A stretch of DNA of 64,000 bases from DASUPK01 sp963848955 (GCA_963848955.1 CAWKFQ010000011.1:1-64000), one strand, 5' to 3'; numbered from the stretch's first letter, positions 1 to 9,412 are shown. Notes: generated from the sequence alone by a model not told the origin. Numbers and translations: made by a program.

Positions 1-2
1 CT

Positions 3-125
3 CCAGGTCCACGGGAACCTGGCCGCGGGACGCTGCAGGTCTCGGGCAATGTCCCGGTCGATCCCAGCGGCCAGGGGACGAGTTGCGATTCGGGCGTCCT
101 CCGCTGGACCGCCCACCGTGGCTAG
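3..125 (+). CDS. C-terminal fragment of a secreted-type protein (5' end outside the window)
   Basis: An open frame enters the window at base 3 and stops at TAG 123-125, giving about 40 residues. Its end (SCDSGVLRWTAHRG) closely matches the end of the secreted protein at 35153-35683 (TCDSGVLSWTASAP), and the preceding GTLQVSGN resembles SLSITGK there. I therefore read it as the tail of a paralogue: an exported beta-rich protein of unknown function whose last cysteine is conserved. The stop lies inside the CTAG shared with the convergent lipoprotein gene. Function unknown; the family link rests on the C-terminal motif alone. Confidence 0.6.
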   Translation, partial: PGPREPGRGTLQVSGNVPVDPSGQGTSCDSGVLRWTAHRG

Positions 126-823
126 CGCCAGCCGGGCGGCGGAGTGAAGGCGTCGAGCGGAGGCTCCGGGTAGCCGACCGCCCGGTACAGCGTTGCACTC
201 GGTTTGGCGAGCAGCCAGCGCCCGCCGAGCCGCTCCAGATAGATCACGTCGTCCTCGACCGAGACGTATTTGCGATCTGAGAAGTGATGCGTGACGGTCG
301 CGCTGATGCGAGCCCGGTCATCACCGAGGTCCTCCGGCTTCACCCCGACCAGCGTGGTCTTGCGCCACGCGGGACCGCCGCCTCGCGGGCGCGTCCCGAT
401 CGACGCGGCCAGCGATGCGCGGCAGCCGCCGCGTCTCTTGGGCAGCTGTCCCAGGTTGAGCGCGCCGGGCGTCAGGAGCGCGCAGACGCGCGCGGCATCG
501 TGGCGGTCGAGCGCTCTGATGTAGTCGCTCACGGCCGCGACCGCCGTCGTCCGGTCCTCTCCGGAGAGCTCGCCGGAGGCCTCGGGCCCCTCGGCTCCCG
601 CCTCCGGGCTCGCCTCGGTGGCCGCCGGGCCCTCCGCCTGCTCCTCCGCGGGGTCGGCTGGTTCGACGGCGCCCGGGGGCAGCTTGCCGGTGACCACCCC
701 CGTCGATCCGGTGGCGGTCGTGGCGCCACCCGCCACGGTGGTTGTCTTGCCGTCGCCCGACCCGCCCCCGCACCCGGCAAGGGCCAGTGCCGCCATTGCG
801 ATGACGATCCCGCCCGTTCTCAT
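122..823 (-). CDS. Lipoprotein with C-terminal NTF2-like domain
   Basis: A 233-residue protein. Residues 1-17 are a type II signal peptide and the lipobox LALAGC places the lipidated cysteine at residue 18, so it should be anchored outside the membrane. Residues 19-90 are a low-complexity Gly/Thr/Glu/Pro linker. Residues 95-233 have the pattern of a small alpha+beta NTF2/SnoaL-like domain (VSDYIRALDRHDAARVCALL at its start, LERLGGRWLLAKP near its end). No catalytic residues are recognisable; a binding or scaffolding role is inferred. It converges on the partial gene at the window edge with overlapping stops (CTAG 122-125). Confidence 0.75.
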   Translation of the reverse strand: MRTGGIVIAMAALALAGCGGGSGDGKTTTVAGGATTATGSTGVVTGKLPPGAVEPADPAEEQAEGPAATEASPEAGAEGPEASGELSGEDRTTAVAAVSDYIRALDRHDAARVCALLTPGALNLGQLPKRRGGCRASLAASIGTRPRGGGPAWRKTTLVGVKPEDLGDDRARISATVTHHFSDRKYVSVEDDVIYLERLGGRWLLAKPSATLYRAVGYPEPPLDAFTPPPGWR

Positions 824-948
824 CGCAAGGAGGCTAGGCCGTCACGGGATTCCGTCGGCGGCGATTCATAGGCTCCATCCCGGTGCCGCCCGCTGCTACC
901 CTCGCCGCCCGGTCCTGAGTCAGTTGCGATCCGAGCCTGCCCTCCCCT

Positions 949-1893
949 ATGACCAGGCGAAAGACGAGTCGCCCGATGGCGCATCTGAAGCCCGTCCCAG
1001 ACCCCACGCCCGAGCCGCCCAGCAAGGCGGGAGGCAAGCCCTCGGTCGCCGAGCTCGAGCGCTACGCGACCGTCCTGCGCATCCACTGCGTGCGCATGGT
1101 GGCGGTCGCCAAGGCGGGACACCTCGATTCCTCGCTCTCCGCGGCCGACATCGTCGCCGCCCTCTACTACCGGGCGCTGCGCCACGATCCCCGGAACCCG
1201 AAGTGGCCGGAGCGCGACCGCTTCGTGCTCTCCAAGGGCCACGGCGCCCCGATCCAGTACGCCGCCCTCGCGGAGCACGGCTACTTCCCCGCCGATGACC
1301 TGATGGGGCTCCGCCAGATCGGCTCACACCTCCAGGGCCACCCGGACATGACCCGGACCCCGGGCATCGAAGTCTCCACCGGCTCCCTCGGCCAGGGCCT
1401 CTCGATGAGCGTCGGCATCTGCCTGGCGCTGCGACTCGACGGCCTCGACGAGACCGCCCAGGTCTTCACCCTGATGTCCGACGGCGATTGCCAGGAAGGC
1501 CAGAGCTGGGAGGGTGCCATGTCCGCCGCGCACTTCGGCCTTCCCAACCTGACCGCGATCGTCGACTACAACCACCTGCAGACCGACGGCACCACGGAGG
1601 AGGTCATGGACACCGGCGACGTCCGCGCCAAGTTCGAGTCCTTCGGCTGGGACGCGGTCGAGATCGACGGTCATGACATGGACGCGGTTGTCGAGTCTTT
1701 GGAGCGGAGCCGCACCATCGGCCGCCCCGCGGCGATCGTCTGCCAGACCAAGAAGGGCCGCGGCGTCTCCTTCATGGAGGATCGCTTCGGCTTCCACGGC
1801 AAGCCGCCGACCCCAGAGCAGGCCGAGCAGGCGATGGAGGAGCTAGAGAGGACCTACCAGGAGCAGACGAAGGCGCTCGGGGGGAGGGGCTGA
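949..1893 (+). CDS. Transketolase, N-terminal (thiamine-diphosphate) subunit
   Basis: 314 residues covering the first half of transketolase. The GDG...N thiamine-diphosphate signature is present (SDGDCQEGQSWEGAM, then AIVDYNHLQ, roughly residues 176-207), and the GHLDSSLSAADI segment near residue 60 is the phosphate-binding loop. Such proteins work only with a separate C-terminal subunit, encoded by the next gene with a one-base TGATG overlap. Together they move two-carbon ketol units in the non-oxidative pentose phosphate pathway or in pentose/aminoshikimate-like pathways. The start is either ATG 949 or ATG 976; neither has a clear ribosome binding site. Confidence 0.92.
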   Translation: MTRRKTSRPMAHLKPVPDPTPEPPSKAGGKPSVAELERYATVLRIHCVRMVAVAKAGHLDSSLSAADIVAALYYRALRHDPRNPKWPERDRFVLSKGHGAPIQYAALAEHGYFPADDLMGLRQIGSHLQGHPDMTRTPGIEVSTGSLGQGLSMSVGICLALRLDGLDETAQVFTLMSDGDCQEGQSWEGAMSAAHFGLPNLTAIVDYNHLQTDGTTEEVMDTGDVRAKFESFGWDAVEIDGHDMDAVVESLERSRTIGRPAAIVCQTKKGRGVSFMEDRFGFHGKPPTPEQAEQAMEELERTYQEQTKALGGRG

Positions 1894-2912
1894 TGGCGAG
1901 CGAGCTGATCGACGCAGCCGAGGCGCAGACCGAGCCGGTCGCCACCAGGCAGGCCTACGGCGACGGGCTCGTGGCCCTCGGTGAGAGCTACCCCGAGGTG
2001 GTCGCCCTCGACGCCGACCTCGCGGTCTCGACCCAGTCGATGAAGTTCGGCAAGCAGTTCCCCGAGCGCTTCTTCAACGTGGGGGCGGCGGAGGCGAACA
2101 TGATGTCGATGTCATGTGGGCTGGCCGCCACCGGCAAGGTGCCCTACGCCTCGACCTTCGCGATCTTCGCCACCTCCCGGTCCTACGACCAGGTCCGCCT
2201 GGGCATCGCGCACAACGGGTTGAAGGTCCGGATCGGCGCCTCGCATGGAGGCGTCTCGCTCGGGGAGGACGGCGCCTCGCACCAGATGATCGAGGACATC
2301 GCGCTGATGAGGGCGATGCCGAAGATGCAGGTCGTCGTCCCGGCGGACTACAACCAGGCCTACACGGCGGTGATCGAGTCCTACGAGCGATTCGACGGGC
2401 CGATGTACATGCGCTTCGGCCGGCCGAAGACGCCGGTCGTCTATGACGAGATTCCCGAGACCCTCGGCACCGGCGTCGACGTCCTTCGGGAGGGCAAGGA
2501 CATCTCGATCTTCGTCTGCGGCCACATGGTCTGGCGCGGATTGGAGGCGGCCGAGACCCTGGAGCGCGAGGACGGGGTGGAGGCAGAAATCGTAAACGTG
2601 TCGATCATCAAGCCGATCGACTCGCAGAGCGTGCTGAGCTCGCTCGCCAAGACAGGAGTCGCGGTCACCGCCGAGGAGCACCGCGTGGTCGGCGGACTCG
2701 GCGATGCAATCCGCCAGGTCGCTGCTGAGCAGCATCCGGTCCCGGTGTTCGCGCTCGGCATGCAGGACGAGTTCGGGGTCTCAGGCACCGCCGAGGCCTG
2801 CATGGAGCACTTCGGCCTCACCGCCAGCGGCATCGCCGACCTGGCCCGCGAGGCACTTCTCAAGAAGCCGATCGTGCAGCACCCGCCGATTCACGGCGGG
2901 CCCTGGACCTAG
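1893..2912 (+). CDS. Transketolase, C-terminal (pyrimidine-binding) subunit
   Basis: 339 residues matching the Pyr and C-terminal domains of transketolase. Recognisable are VALDADLAVSTQSMKFG near the start, FNVGAAEANMMSMSCGLA with the catalytic glutamate that activates the cofactor, and the GASHGGVSLGEDGASHQ loop. It starts at the A of the upstream stop codon, so translation is coupled and a 1:1 complex is expected. A 7-bp GC hairpin immediately after the stop probably ends the two-gene transcript. Substrate cannot be told from sequence. Confidence 0.92.
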   Translation: MASELIDAAEAQTEPVATRQAYGDGLVALGESYPEVVALDADLAVSTQSMKFGKQFPERFFNVGAAEANMMSMSCGLAATGKVPYASTFAIFATSRSYDQVRLGIAHNGLKVRIGASHGGVSLGEDGASHQMIEDIALMRAMPKMQVVVPADYNQAYTAVIESYERFDGPMYMRFGRPKTPVVYDEIPETLGTGVDVLREGKDISIFVCGHMVWRGLEAAETLEREDGVEAEIVNVSIIKPIDSQSVLSSLAKTGVAVTAEEHRVVGGLGDAIRQVAAEQHPVPVFALGMQDEFGVSGTAEACMEHFGLTASGIADLAREALLKKPIVQHPPIHGGPWT

Positions 2913-2932
2913 CGGCGGCCGCTTGCCGCCGC
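2912..2932. terminator. GC-rich hairpin between convergent genes
   Basis: Seven perfect base pairs (2912-2918 with 2926-2932) and a 7-base loop, starting at the last base of the transketolase stop codon and lying 23 bases before the stop of the convergent release-factor gene. There is no U-tract, as is common in GC-rich actinobacteria. It could serve both strands. Confidence 0.5.
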
Positions 2933-2954
2933 GATCTGATGGCGAAGCCGGGAG

Positions 2955-4069
2955 TCAGTAGCGCAGCACGGCCGCGACGCCGCCGTGCTCGCCAAGCGCC
3001 TCGGCCGCCTCGTCCTCGACCGGTGTGACCAATGCGCTCGTGCGGAGCGCCCGCTCGACGATCTCGTCCTCGAGCTCGGCCAATTCCGGGACGTCGGTAT
3101 CGGCGTCGAAGAGCAGGTGCTCGACGCGACCCTCGTTCAGGCAGCGTTGGACGTCGATCAGGCCGAGCGCCCCGTGGCCGCCGGGCGTCCGCGCGCCCTC
3201 CACTGCCCTCTCGATCAGGTCCAGCTCCCGGCGGCGATTGCCGTCGGCGACGGCGGCGTTCACCCGCTCGAGCACCTTGCCGCGCTCCTCGGAGATCACG
3301 TCCACCGCCTCGGCCAGCTCGACCTCGGTGCCCTTCTCGGCTCCCGCGTTGAACTCCCGGAGGTGTTCGGGATCGCCGAAGCCGATCACCCTCCGCCAGC
3401 TGCGGCTCCGCGCCTCGTCGGCCGTCAGCCTGCCGGTCTCCTCGAGGAACCGGGCCCGGTTGTGCTCCAGCCGCTGGTCGTACTGGTCGCGGCCCGAGGA
3501 AGCGGCACCCTGGGTCCGGGCAAGGTTCGAGGGCTTCTCCGACTTTCGCTCCCGCCAGTCGAGCAGTACATCTCGGCCTCCCAGTCGTGGACCAGCTCGA
3601 GCGCCCCCAGCTTCCACTCGTAGAGGTGGACGCGCTCAGACGAAATCGCGACCGCGCCGACCGCCGCGCCCTCGTCGAGCAGCTTCAGCAGCTGTGTCAG
3701 CTGCGGGCGATCGCCGTAGCGCACCCTCGTGGGGAAGCCGTGCATCTGGGCCAATGTCCAGATGTCCCGGGCCCGCTTTTCAATGGCTTCGCAGAAGCCG
3801 ATCTGGCAGCGCCCTGAGGGCAGCTCCTCCCCCTCGAAGCGATCGAGGACTCTCTGCGCGGAAGCCCTAAGTGCCCGCCCGCGGTCGTGTCCGTCGTCGC
3901 CGGCCTCGACGGCCGCGTTGAGTTGATTGCGCAGCTCGGTCAGCCAGCCCTCGCCGCGGTCGCCGGGATCGATCTCGACGCAGACCGTGAGCACCCCGAA
4001 TTCGGGCCGCCAATCGAGCAGCTCCTCGATCGCCAACCCGGATGGCAGCGCGCTTGTGGCCGTCTCCAT
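2955..4069 (-). CDS. aeRF1-type (baeRF/VLRF1-like) release factor, frameshifted
   Basis: Two overlapping frames (4069 down to about 3565, then on to 2955) make one protein of about 371 residues. The first half ends in ELVHDWEAEM and the second resumes at LLDWRERKSEKP; restoring one lost base near 3565 joins them. The family consists of bacterial relatives of the eukaryote/archaeal release factor 1 middle domain; members hydrolyse peptidyl-tRNA on stalled ribosomes. The segment SSGRDQYDQRLEHNRARF holds the GxxQ-type loop that takes the place of GGQ, and the C-terminus (VEHLLFDAD, EHGGVAAVLRY) is typical. Its job is probably quality control of stalled translation. The break is most likely a read error, because both halves are intact. 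Confidence 0.72.
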
Positions 4070-4109
4070 CGCAGCCAGGCTACCCGAGCGGCGGTTTTGG
4101 TAACCGGTA

Positions 4110-4535
4110 TTACTCGAGCTTGAATATCTCGGCCGCGAAGCGTGGCTCGTCCATGCTGGTGGTGCTGGCGAAGCCGACGACCGTGCGCCCGGTCGCCCGC
4201 TCGATCGCGGCCCGGAAGGTCGCCTGTATCGCCTGCTGGTACTGGCTGCGGACCTGGATCACCGTCTCGTGCTTTCCATGGTCGATGAGGAACTTCTCAT
4301 TGGGCAGCAGCTCGAGTTCGTCGAGCACCGCGACCACGAAGTCGTCGCCAACGAACGCATGAGCCCGACCTGCCCCCTTGCCGTAAGACTCCTCATGAAG
4401 CCTGAGAATCTCGCGCGCAATCTCGTCGCGCACCTCCTCAGCCGCCGGAGGTCCACGTCGCTCGGCGGGACCCTCGGGGTCAGCAGGGCCCTCAACGTGT
4501 TCAGATCGATCGGAAATTGAAACCACCTCCACCAT
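4110..4535 (-). CDS. MpsC/DUF2294 family protein, copy 1
   Basis: 141 residues. After a charged 35-residue leader, residues 36-141 carry the DUF2294 (PF10057) pattern: REILRLHEESYGKGAGRA, the central QYQQAIQATFRAAIE helix and the closing GRTVVGFASTTSMDEP...AEIFKLE. Family members are called MpsC, after a component of the membrane-potential/inorganic-carbon MpsABC system of Staphylococcus, but no mpsA or mpsB is next to it here, so that role cannot be assumed. It is divergent from a second copy 240-300 bases away. The leader differs between copies; the core is shared. Confidence 0.75.
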   Translation of the reverse strand: MVEVVSISDRSEHVEGPADPEGPAERRGPPAAEEVRDEIAREILRLHEESYGKGAGRAHAFVGDDFVVAVLDELELLPNEKFLIDHGKHETVIQVRSQYQQAIQATFRAAIERATGRTVVGFASTTSMDEPRFAAEIFKLE

Positions 4536-4774
4536 GGACTAGTGGTCCGACCGTCCAACCCACCGCCCGAAACGGCTGTGTCCGATCACGCTTTAGGGCC
4601 CGCCCGAGCGTCGCCTGCCGGCTCCGCCCGGTGAGTCTCAGGAGACTACATCGCCTCGCCCAGGGCCGTTGAACGCTGAATCCACATGGGGCGGAACAAT
4701 CGGAGTAGCCTGGAACAAGGCGGCGTGGCGTTCGCCGCACTGAGACCTCGACCCATCAGGATGCCGCGCGCTCG

Positions 4775-5278
4775 TTGGGTCTCACCGCAACTCTTCCCTT
4801 CGTGCAATTCGCTTACCCAAGAGGGGCGGCAACCGATGGATTTGGAGGGTTTGCCGTTTCCCCCGATAGAGCAACAACCCACGGGCATGCGCGCGGCGAG
4901 ATGCTGGCGCAGATCTCGACTGGCCTCGTCCAGCTCCACTCCCGCTACTACGGGAAGGGGCCGACCAAGGCGAAGACGCACATGGTCAACGGCACCGTCG
5001 TCAGCATTCTTCGAGGCGGGTTCACCACGGTCGAGCGCACCCTCCTTGATACCGGAGAGGTGGAGTCCGTCTACCAGATGCGCCGCAGCTTCCAACAGGC
5101 GATGGAGGAGGAGTTCCGAAGCGTCGTCGAGGACGCGACGGGCCGCAAGGTGATCGCCTACATGAGCTCGATCCACGTCGACCCCGACCTCGCGGTCGAG
5201 CTGTTCGTCCTGGAGCCCGTCGAGGAGCCGGCTGGTCGAAGAGCCCTCGCCGGTGATGCGGAAGAGCCGGCCGCCTAG
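4775..5278 (+). CDS. MpsC/DUF2294 family protein, copy 2
   Basis: The DUF2294 core runs from GEMLAQISTGLV through YYGKGPTKAKTHMVNG, QMRRSFQQAMEEEF and GRKVIAYMSSIHVDPDLAVELFVLE, closer to the family consensus than copy 1. The start is uncertain: the frame is open from TTG 4775, the first in-frame ATG is 4901, and a better initiator (ATG 4836 with GAGGGG nine bases upstream) lies in another frame, which would need one missing base near 4895. Its stop overlaps the stop of the convergent STAS gene in CTAG 5275-5278. Function unknown beyond the family name. Confidence 0.72.
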   Translation: MGLTATLPFVQFAYPRGAATDGFGGFAVSPDRATTHGHARGEMLAQISTGLVQLHSRYYGKGPTKAKTHMVNGTVVSILRGGFTTVERTLLDTGEVESVYQMRRSFQQAMEEEFRSVVEDATGRKVIAYMSSIHVDPDLAVELFVLEPVEEPAGRRALAGDAEEPAA

Positions 5279-5760
5279 CCGTCGCCGTTCCGCGTCCAGG
5301 TGAGGGCGCGCTCGCGATCGGTGAACACCGGCAGGGCCTCGGAAACACCGGCAATCCGGAAGACCCTGTCGACCTGTGAATCGGTGGCGATCAGGATGTG
5401 CACCGGGGTCCCGTTTGAACCGCGGAGTGCCTGAATCAGGATCCCGATCCCCGAGGAGTCGATGAAGGTCAGCCCGCTGAGGTCGACGAGCACCGCCGGG
5501 CGCTGACCGATCTGCTCGAGCAGGGGCCCCTGCATCCTCGGGATCGTGCTCAGGTCGAGCTCGCCCCCTATGGCGACTATCGAGGCACCGTCGGCTGCGT
5601 CCTCGATGCGGACGCTGAGCGCTGTTGGGTCGCCGCCCCCAGGCTGGGAGGGTGGAGCGGCCCCGCTAGACCGCTCCACCGCCCGCCTCAACGCGCCATC
5701 CCCTTCTGGTGCGCAACTCCCCTGGGGGAGACTTCGAAGTTCGGGAAATGTTCGGAGCAC
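5275..5760 (-). CDS. STAS-domain anti-sigma factor antagonist
   Basis: 161 residues. Residues 48-158 form a STAS domain: a beta strand GASIVAIGGELDLSTIP, then VDLSGLTFIDSSGIGILIQAL with the DSSG phosphorylation loop at residues 101-104. In this family the serine is phosphorylated by an anti-sigma kinase, which controls release of a stress sigma factor. No kinase gene adjoins it, so its partner is elsewhere. The first 45 residues are unlike the family and the true start may be internal, for instance a GTG near residue 28 or 50. Confidence 0.82.
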   Translation of the reverse strand: MLRTFPELRSLPQGSCAPEGDGALRRAVERSSGAAPPSQPGGGDPTALSVRIEDAADGASIVAIGGELDLSTIPRMQGPLLEQIGQRPAVLVDLSGLTFIDSSGIGILIQALRGSNGTPVHILIATDSQVDRVFRIAGVSEALPVFTDRERALTWTRNGDG

Positions 5761-6158
5761 ATCAGTCTCGGGACCTTCTCCTCGGATCTGTTCTTCCTTG
5801 ACCGCCGAGGAAGCCCGTCCCTGCGCTGCCAGGGCGTGCCTCCAAGCATTCCTGTGGACTCACGAGCCCGACCGTGGATGCCGGACAATCGCTCCTCCTA
5901 TTGAACTGCGTCGGGTATTCTAGTTCGACCAGCCGCATGTTCAATAGAACCGGGTAGACGCGAGACCCTGACGGGATCGTGTTTTCTCGCTAGATGCGCA
6001 GGAACGAGTCGCGAATGGGGGCGACGAGGGCCGGCGACAGAGGATTGTCGACCCGATGAGCTCGCCCAACCCTGACTTCCGATCAACCCCGCCGGTCCTC
6101 CACCAGGGTCGGGCGGCACGGCATGTGATGAAGGGGGATGACCGGGGCGAAAACGTAT

Positions 6159-6185
6159 CTCCGGTGTCTTCGGACGCCACCGGAG
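6159..6185. other. 8-bp hairpin in the ftsE upstream region
   Basis: CTCCGGTG (6159-6166) pairs perfectly with CACCGGAG (6178-6185); the 11-base loop contains a TTCG flanked by complementary bases. It may be a terminator or part of a small or leader RNA. Confidence 0.45.
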
Positions 6186-6343
6186 TGCGACACGGCGGCG
6201 CGCGGGGCCGAGAGGACGCCACTCGGTCCCGCCGCCGCTATTTCACCCACTGACTGCGCGACTCAGGGAGCTGGGCCGTGTTGAGGTGCGAACGAGAACT
6301 TGCGCAGCCGGCTCCGGGCGTTCCCTACCCTGTGCCGCGCAGT

Positions 6344-6376
6344 GAGGTGGGCGTCCGGGGACGCCGCACCCACCTC
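6344..6376. other. Nested hairpin just upstream of ftsE
   Basis: GAGGTGGG (6344-6351) pairs with CCCACCTC (6369-6376), and inside it CGTC-CGGG-GACG forms a second stem. It ends 17 bases before the ftsE start codon, where no Shine-Dalgarno sequence is visible. It could be a terminator for upstream transcription or a leader structure acting on ftsE. Confidence 0.5.
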
Positions 6377-6393
6377 GCATTCACTCCCCCTAG

Positions 6394-7242
<849 letters not shown>

Positions 7243-7256
7243 CGTAGGGACGAGGA

Positions 7257-8219
7257 ATGGGCCGAATCTTCTTCTTCATTCGTGAGGGCATGAGGGCGCT
7301 GCGACGCAGCGCCGCACCGAGCCTTGCCGCGATCGTCACCGTCTCGGTGACGGTGCTGCTGCTCGGTGTCCTGATCCCGGTTCTCCAGACGACCAACGGC
7401 AAGACCAACGAGGTCCGCGACCAGGTCGGTCTCCGTGTCTTCCTGAACGACGTCGACGCGAACGGGACGCCGGTTGCCACCGGTGGCTCGGGACAGCAGG
7501 CGCCGCCCGCCGAGGTCCAGGCGCTGAAGGCGAAGCTCGTGGCGATCCCACACGTGCAGTCCGTGCAGTTCGTCTCGAAGGACCAGGCCAAGACCATCCT
7601 CAGCCAGCGCTTGGAGTCCGAGAACCGTGAGGACATCGTCGCCCAGCTGCCGGGGGCTCACAATCCCCTGCCGGCGTCGTTCAACGTGACGCCGGACGAC
7701 CTCTCGAACCTGGGCGGCGTGCGCGCGGCGGTCACCCCGCCCGGCGCGAACGGGAAGCCGACCGCGATCAGCCCCCTGATCTCGGACATCGGCGACTCGC
7801 GCGACGACGCTCAGAAGATCAGCGGGGCGACCAGCGCGATCCGCTGGGTCCTCGCCGTCGTCGCCGCGCTGCTGCTGATCGCCTCGCTGCTGCTCGTCGC
7901 GAACACGATCCGCCTCTCGATCTACGCTCGCCGCCGTGAGGTCGAGGTGATGCGGCTCGTCGGCGCGACCAACTGGTTCATCCGCTGGCCGTTCATGGTC
8001 GAGGGCCTCGTCTGCGGCCTGCTGGGGGCGGCGATCGCGATTGGCTTCCTCTTCCTTGGTAAGACAGTGATCGTGGATCCGCTCAAGAACAACTTCAACC
8101 TGATCAACTCCGGGGACACGATCGGCTTCGCCACCCTCGCGCTCGTCCTGCTGTGCGTGGCCATGGCCGTCTCGGCGATGGGCAGCGGGCTGACGTTGCG
8201 TCGCTTCCTCCGAATTTGA
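7257..8219 (+). CDS. ftsX: Permease-like cell-division protein FtsX
   Basis: 320 residues with the FtsX layout: a short cytoplasmic N-terminus (FFIREGMRALRRSAAPSLAAI), one membrane helix around 20-45, a large extracellular loop to about 195, then three helices (about 197-218, 246-268 and 285-312). RRREVEVMRLVGATNWFIRWPF before helix 3 is the conserved cytoplasmic coupling region. The extracellular loop is the part that contacts peptidoglycan hydrolases. It starts 14 bases after ftsE, with which it forms the transporter-like complex. Confidence 0.95.
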   Translation: MGRIFFFIREGMRALRRSAAPSLAAIVTVSVTVLLLGVLIPVLQTTNGKTNEVRDQVGLRVFLNDVDANGTPVATGGSGQQAPPAEVQALKAKLVAIPHVQSVQFVSKDQAKTILSQRLESENREDIVAQLPGAHNPLPASFNVTPDDLSNLGGVRAAVTPPGANGKPTAISPLISDIGDSRDDAQKISGATSAIRWVLAVVAALLLIASLLLVANTIRLSIYARRREVEVMRLVGATNWFIRWPFMVEGLVCGLLGAAIAIGFLFLGKTVIVDPLKNNFNLINSGDTIGFATLALVLLCVAMAVSAMGSGLTLRRFLRI

Positions 8220-8224
8220 GCTTC

Positions 8225-8264
8225 ATGAAACGGGTTGCGCCTACGGCGCACCCTCGCATCTTCG
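8225..8264 (-). repeat. REP-like hairpin repeat, copy 1
   Basis: Read on the minus strand, the 15-base arms ATGCGAGGGTGCGCC and GGCGCAACCCGTTTC flank a 3-base loop. GGGTGCGCC pairs with GGCGC-A-ACCC, nine pairs with one bulge. Both arms are identical to the outer arms of the nested copy at 60547-60620. Here the element contains the start codon of the S41 protease. Confidence 0.6.
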
Positions 8265-9412
8265 CCGCTATCGCGGCCGTCGCGGTGGCGCTGGTGGTGG
8301 GAATCGTCGTCGGCGGGCAGGTGAACTTCGTCCGCGACGCGGTCGATGACGTCTTCGGCAACCCTGGCGAGAACGCGACAGCCCAGGCGATCGACGTCAT
8401 CCACGACGACTATTTCCACACCGTCGATGAAGCGGACCTGGAGAACGCGTCGATCGGGTCGATCATCGACCACATCAAGAAGCGCTACCACGACCGGTTC
8501 TCCCACTACTTCACGCCTTCCGAGTACGACCGCTTCCAGCAGGGCGCGCGTCTCTCGGGGGTCGGGATCGCGGTGACCGAGGTCTCGCGGGGGCTGCGGG
8601 TCGCAACGGTCTACAAGGACACCCCCGCCCGGGAGGCGGGCATCCAGCCGGGGGAGATCATCACCGGAGTCAACGGGCAGCCGATCGCCGGGAAAGATGC
8701 TGACGCGGTCACCAACCAAATCAGGGGGCCGGCCGGGACAAAGGTCACCCTCACCGTCCTCGGGCGGGACGGGAAGAGCCGTGATGTGACCGTCACCCGT
8801 CGCGAGGTCGAGGTCCCCCAGGTCGCGGGCCATCTCGAGGACGTCGGCGGCACCAAGCTCGGCTACGTGCGGCTCGCCGGATTCTTCCCCGGCGCGCACG
8901 ACGAGCTGCGCAAGGAAGTCGAGCAGCTCTATTCGCAGGGCGCACAGGGGATCGTGCTCGACCTCCGGGGGAACGGCGGCGGCCTGCTCACGGAGGCGGT
9001 GCTGGTGTCGAGCATCTTCGTTCCCGACGGCACGATCGTCTCGACGCACGGGCGCACTCAGAGCACCAGGACATTCGATGCGACGGGCGATGCGCTGCCG
9101 CGCCATCCGATGGTCGTCCTGATCAACGGCGACACAGCGTCCGCCTCGGAGATCGTCACGGCCGCGCTCGAGGAGTCGGGCCTTGCGACCGTGGTCGGGA
9201 CAACCTCCTTCGGCAAGGGAACGTTCCAGGAGGTGATCCCGCTGAACAACGGCGGCGCGCTCGATCTCACGGTGGGGGAGTATCTGACTCGTGATGGGAC
9301 CTCGATCAACGGCACCGGGATCGCCCCGCAGGTGAGGGCGAAGGACAACCCCAAGACGAAGCCCGACGAGGGCCGCGCGCGAGCGCTCCAGGTGCTGGCC
9401 CAGCAGCTCTGA
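8225..9412 (+). CDS. S41-family C-terminal processing protease with PDZ domain
   Basis: 395 residues from ATG 8225. Residues about 12-33 are an uncleaved signal anchor, so the enzyme faces the cell exterior. A PDZ domain covers roughly 95-185 (GVGIAVTEVSRGLRVATV, GIQPGEIITGVNGQPIAG) and the S41 core follows. NGDTASASE gives catalytic Ser306 with Glu309, and TSFGKGT gives Lys331; the +3 and +25 spacings equal those of plant D1 processing protease. It lies directly behind ftsX, where actinobacteria often keep a wall-related peptidase. The first 12 codons fall inside a REP-like repeat (8225-8264), so the extreme N-terminus is encoded by that repeat. Confidence 0.93.
   Translation: MKRVAPTAHPRIFAAIAAVAVALVVGIVVGGQVNFVRDAVDDVFGNPGENATAQAIDVIHDDYFHTVDEADLENASIGSIIDHIKKRYHDRFSHYFTPSEYDRFQQGARLSGVGIAVTEVSRGLRVATVYKDTPAREAGIQPGEIITGVNGQPIAGKDADAVTNQIRGPAGTKVTLTVLGRDGKSRDVTVTRREVEVPQVAGHLEDVGGTKLGYVRLAGFFPGAHDELRKEVEQLYSQGAQGIVLDLRGNGGGLLTEAVLVSSIFVPDGTIVSTHGRTQSTRTFDATGDALPRHPMVVLINGDTASASEIVTAALEESGLATVVGTTSFGKGTFQEVIPLNNGGALDLTVGEYLTRDGTSINGTGIAPQVRAKDNPKTKPDEGRARALQVLAQQL

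Larger units (their letters stand above)
5761..6393. other. 633-base intergenic region without a convincing gene
   Basis: Only short overlapping frames without recognisable homology are present, and base composition is a little less GC-rich than in the neighbouring genes. It holds two strong hairpins (listed separately at 6159-6185 and 6344-6376) and an interrupted palindrome GTTC-N4-GAAC at 5939-5950. It must contain the promoter of the ftsE operon and that of the STAS gene. In related actinobacteria prfB precedes ftsE; it is not here. Confidence 0.6.

Noticed and set aside
5939..5950. GTTC-N4-GAAC palindrome as an SOS (LexA) box
   Set aside because: The actinobacterial LexA box has the half-sites in the opposite order (GAAC-N4-GTTC) and no SOS gene is near.
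5761..6393. RNase P RNA, 6S RNA or SRP RNA in the long gap before ftsE
   Set aside because: None of the conserved core sequences of these RNAs could be found; only isolated hairpins are present.
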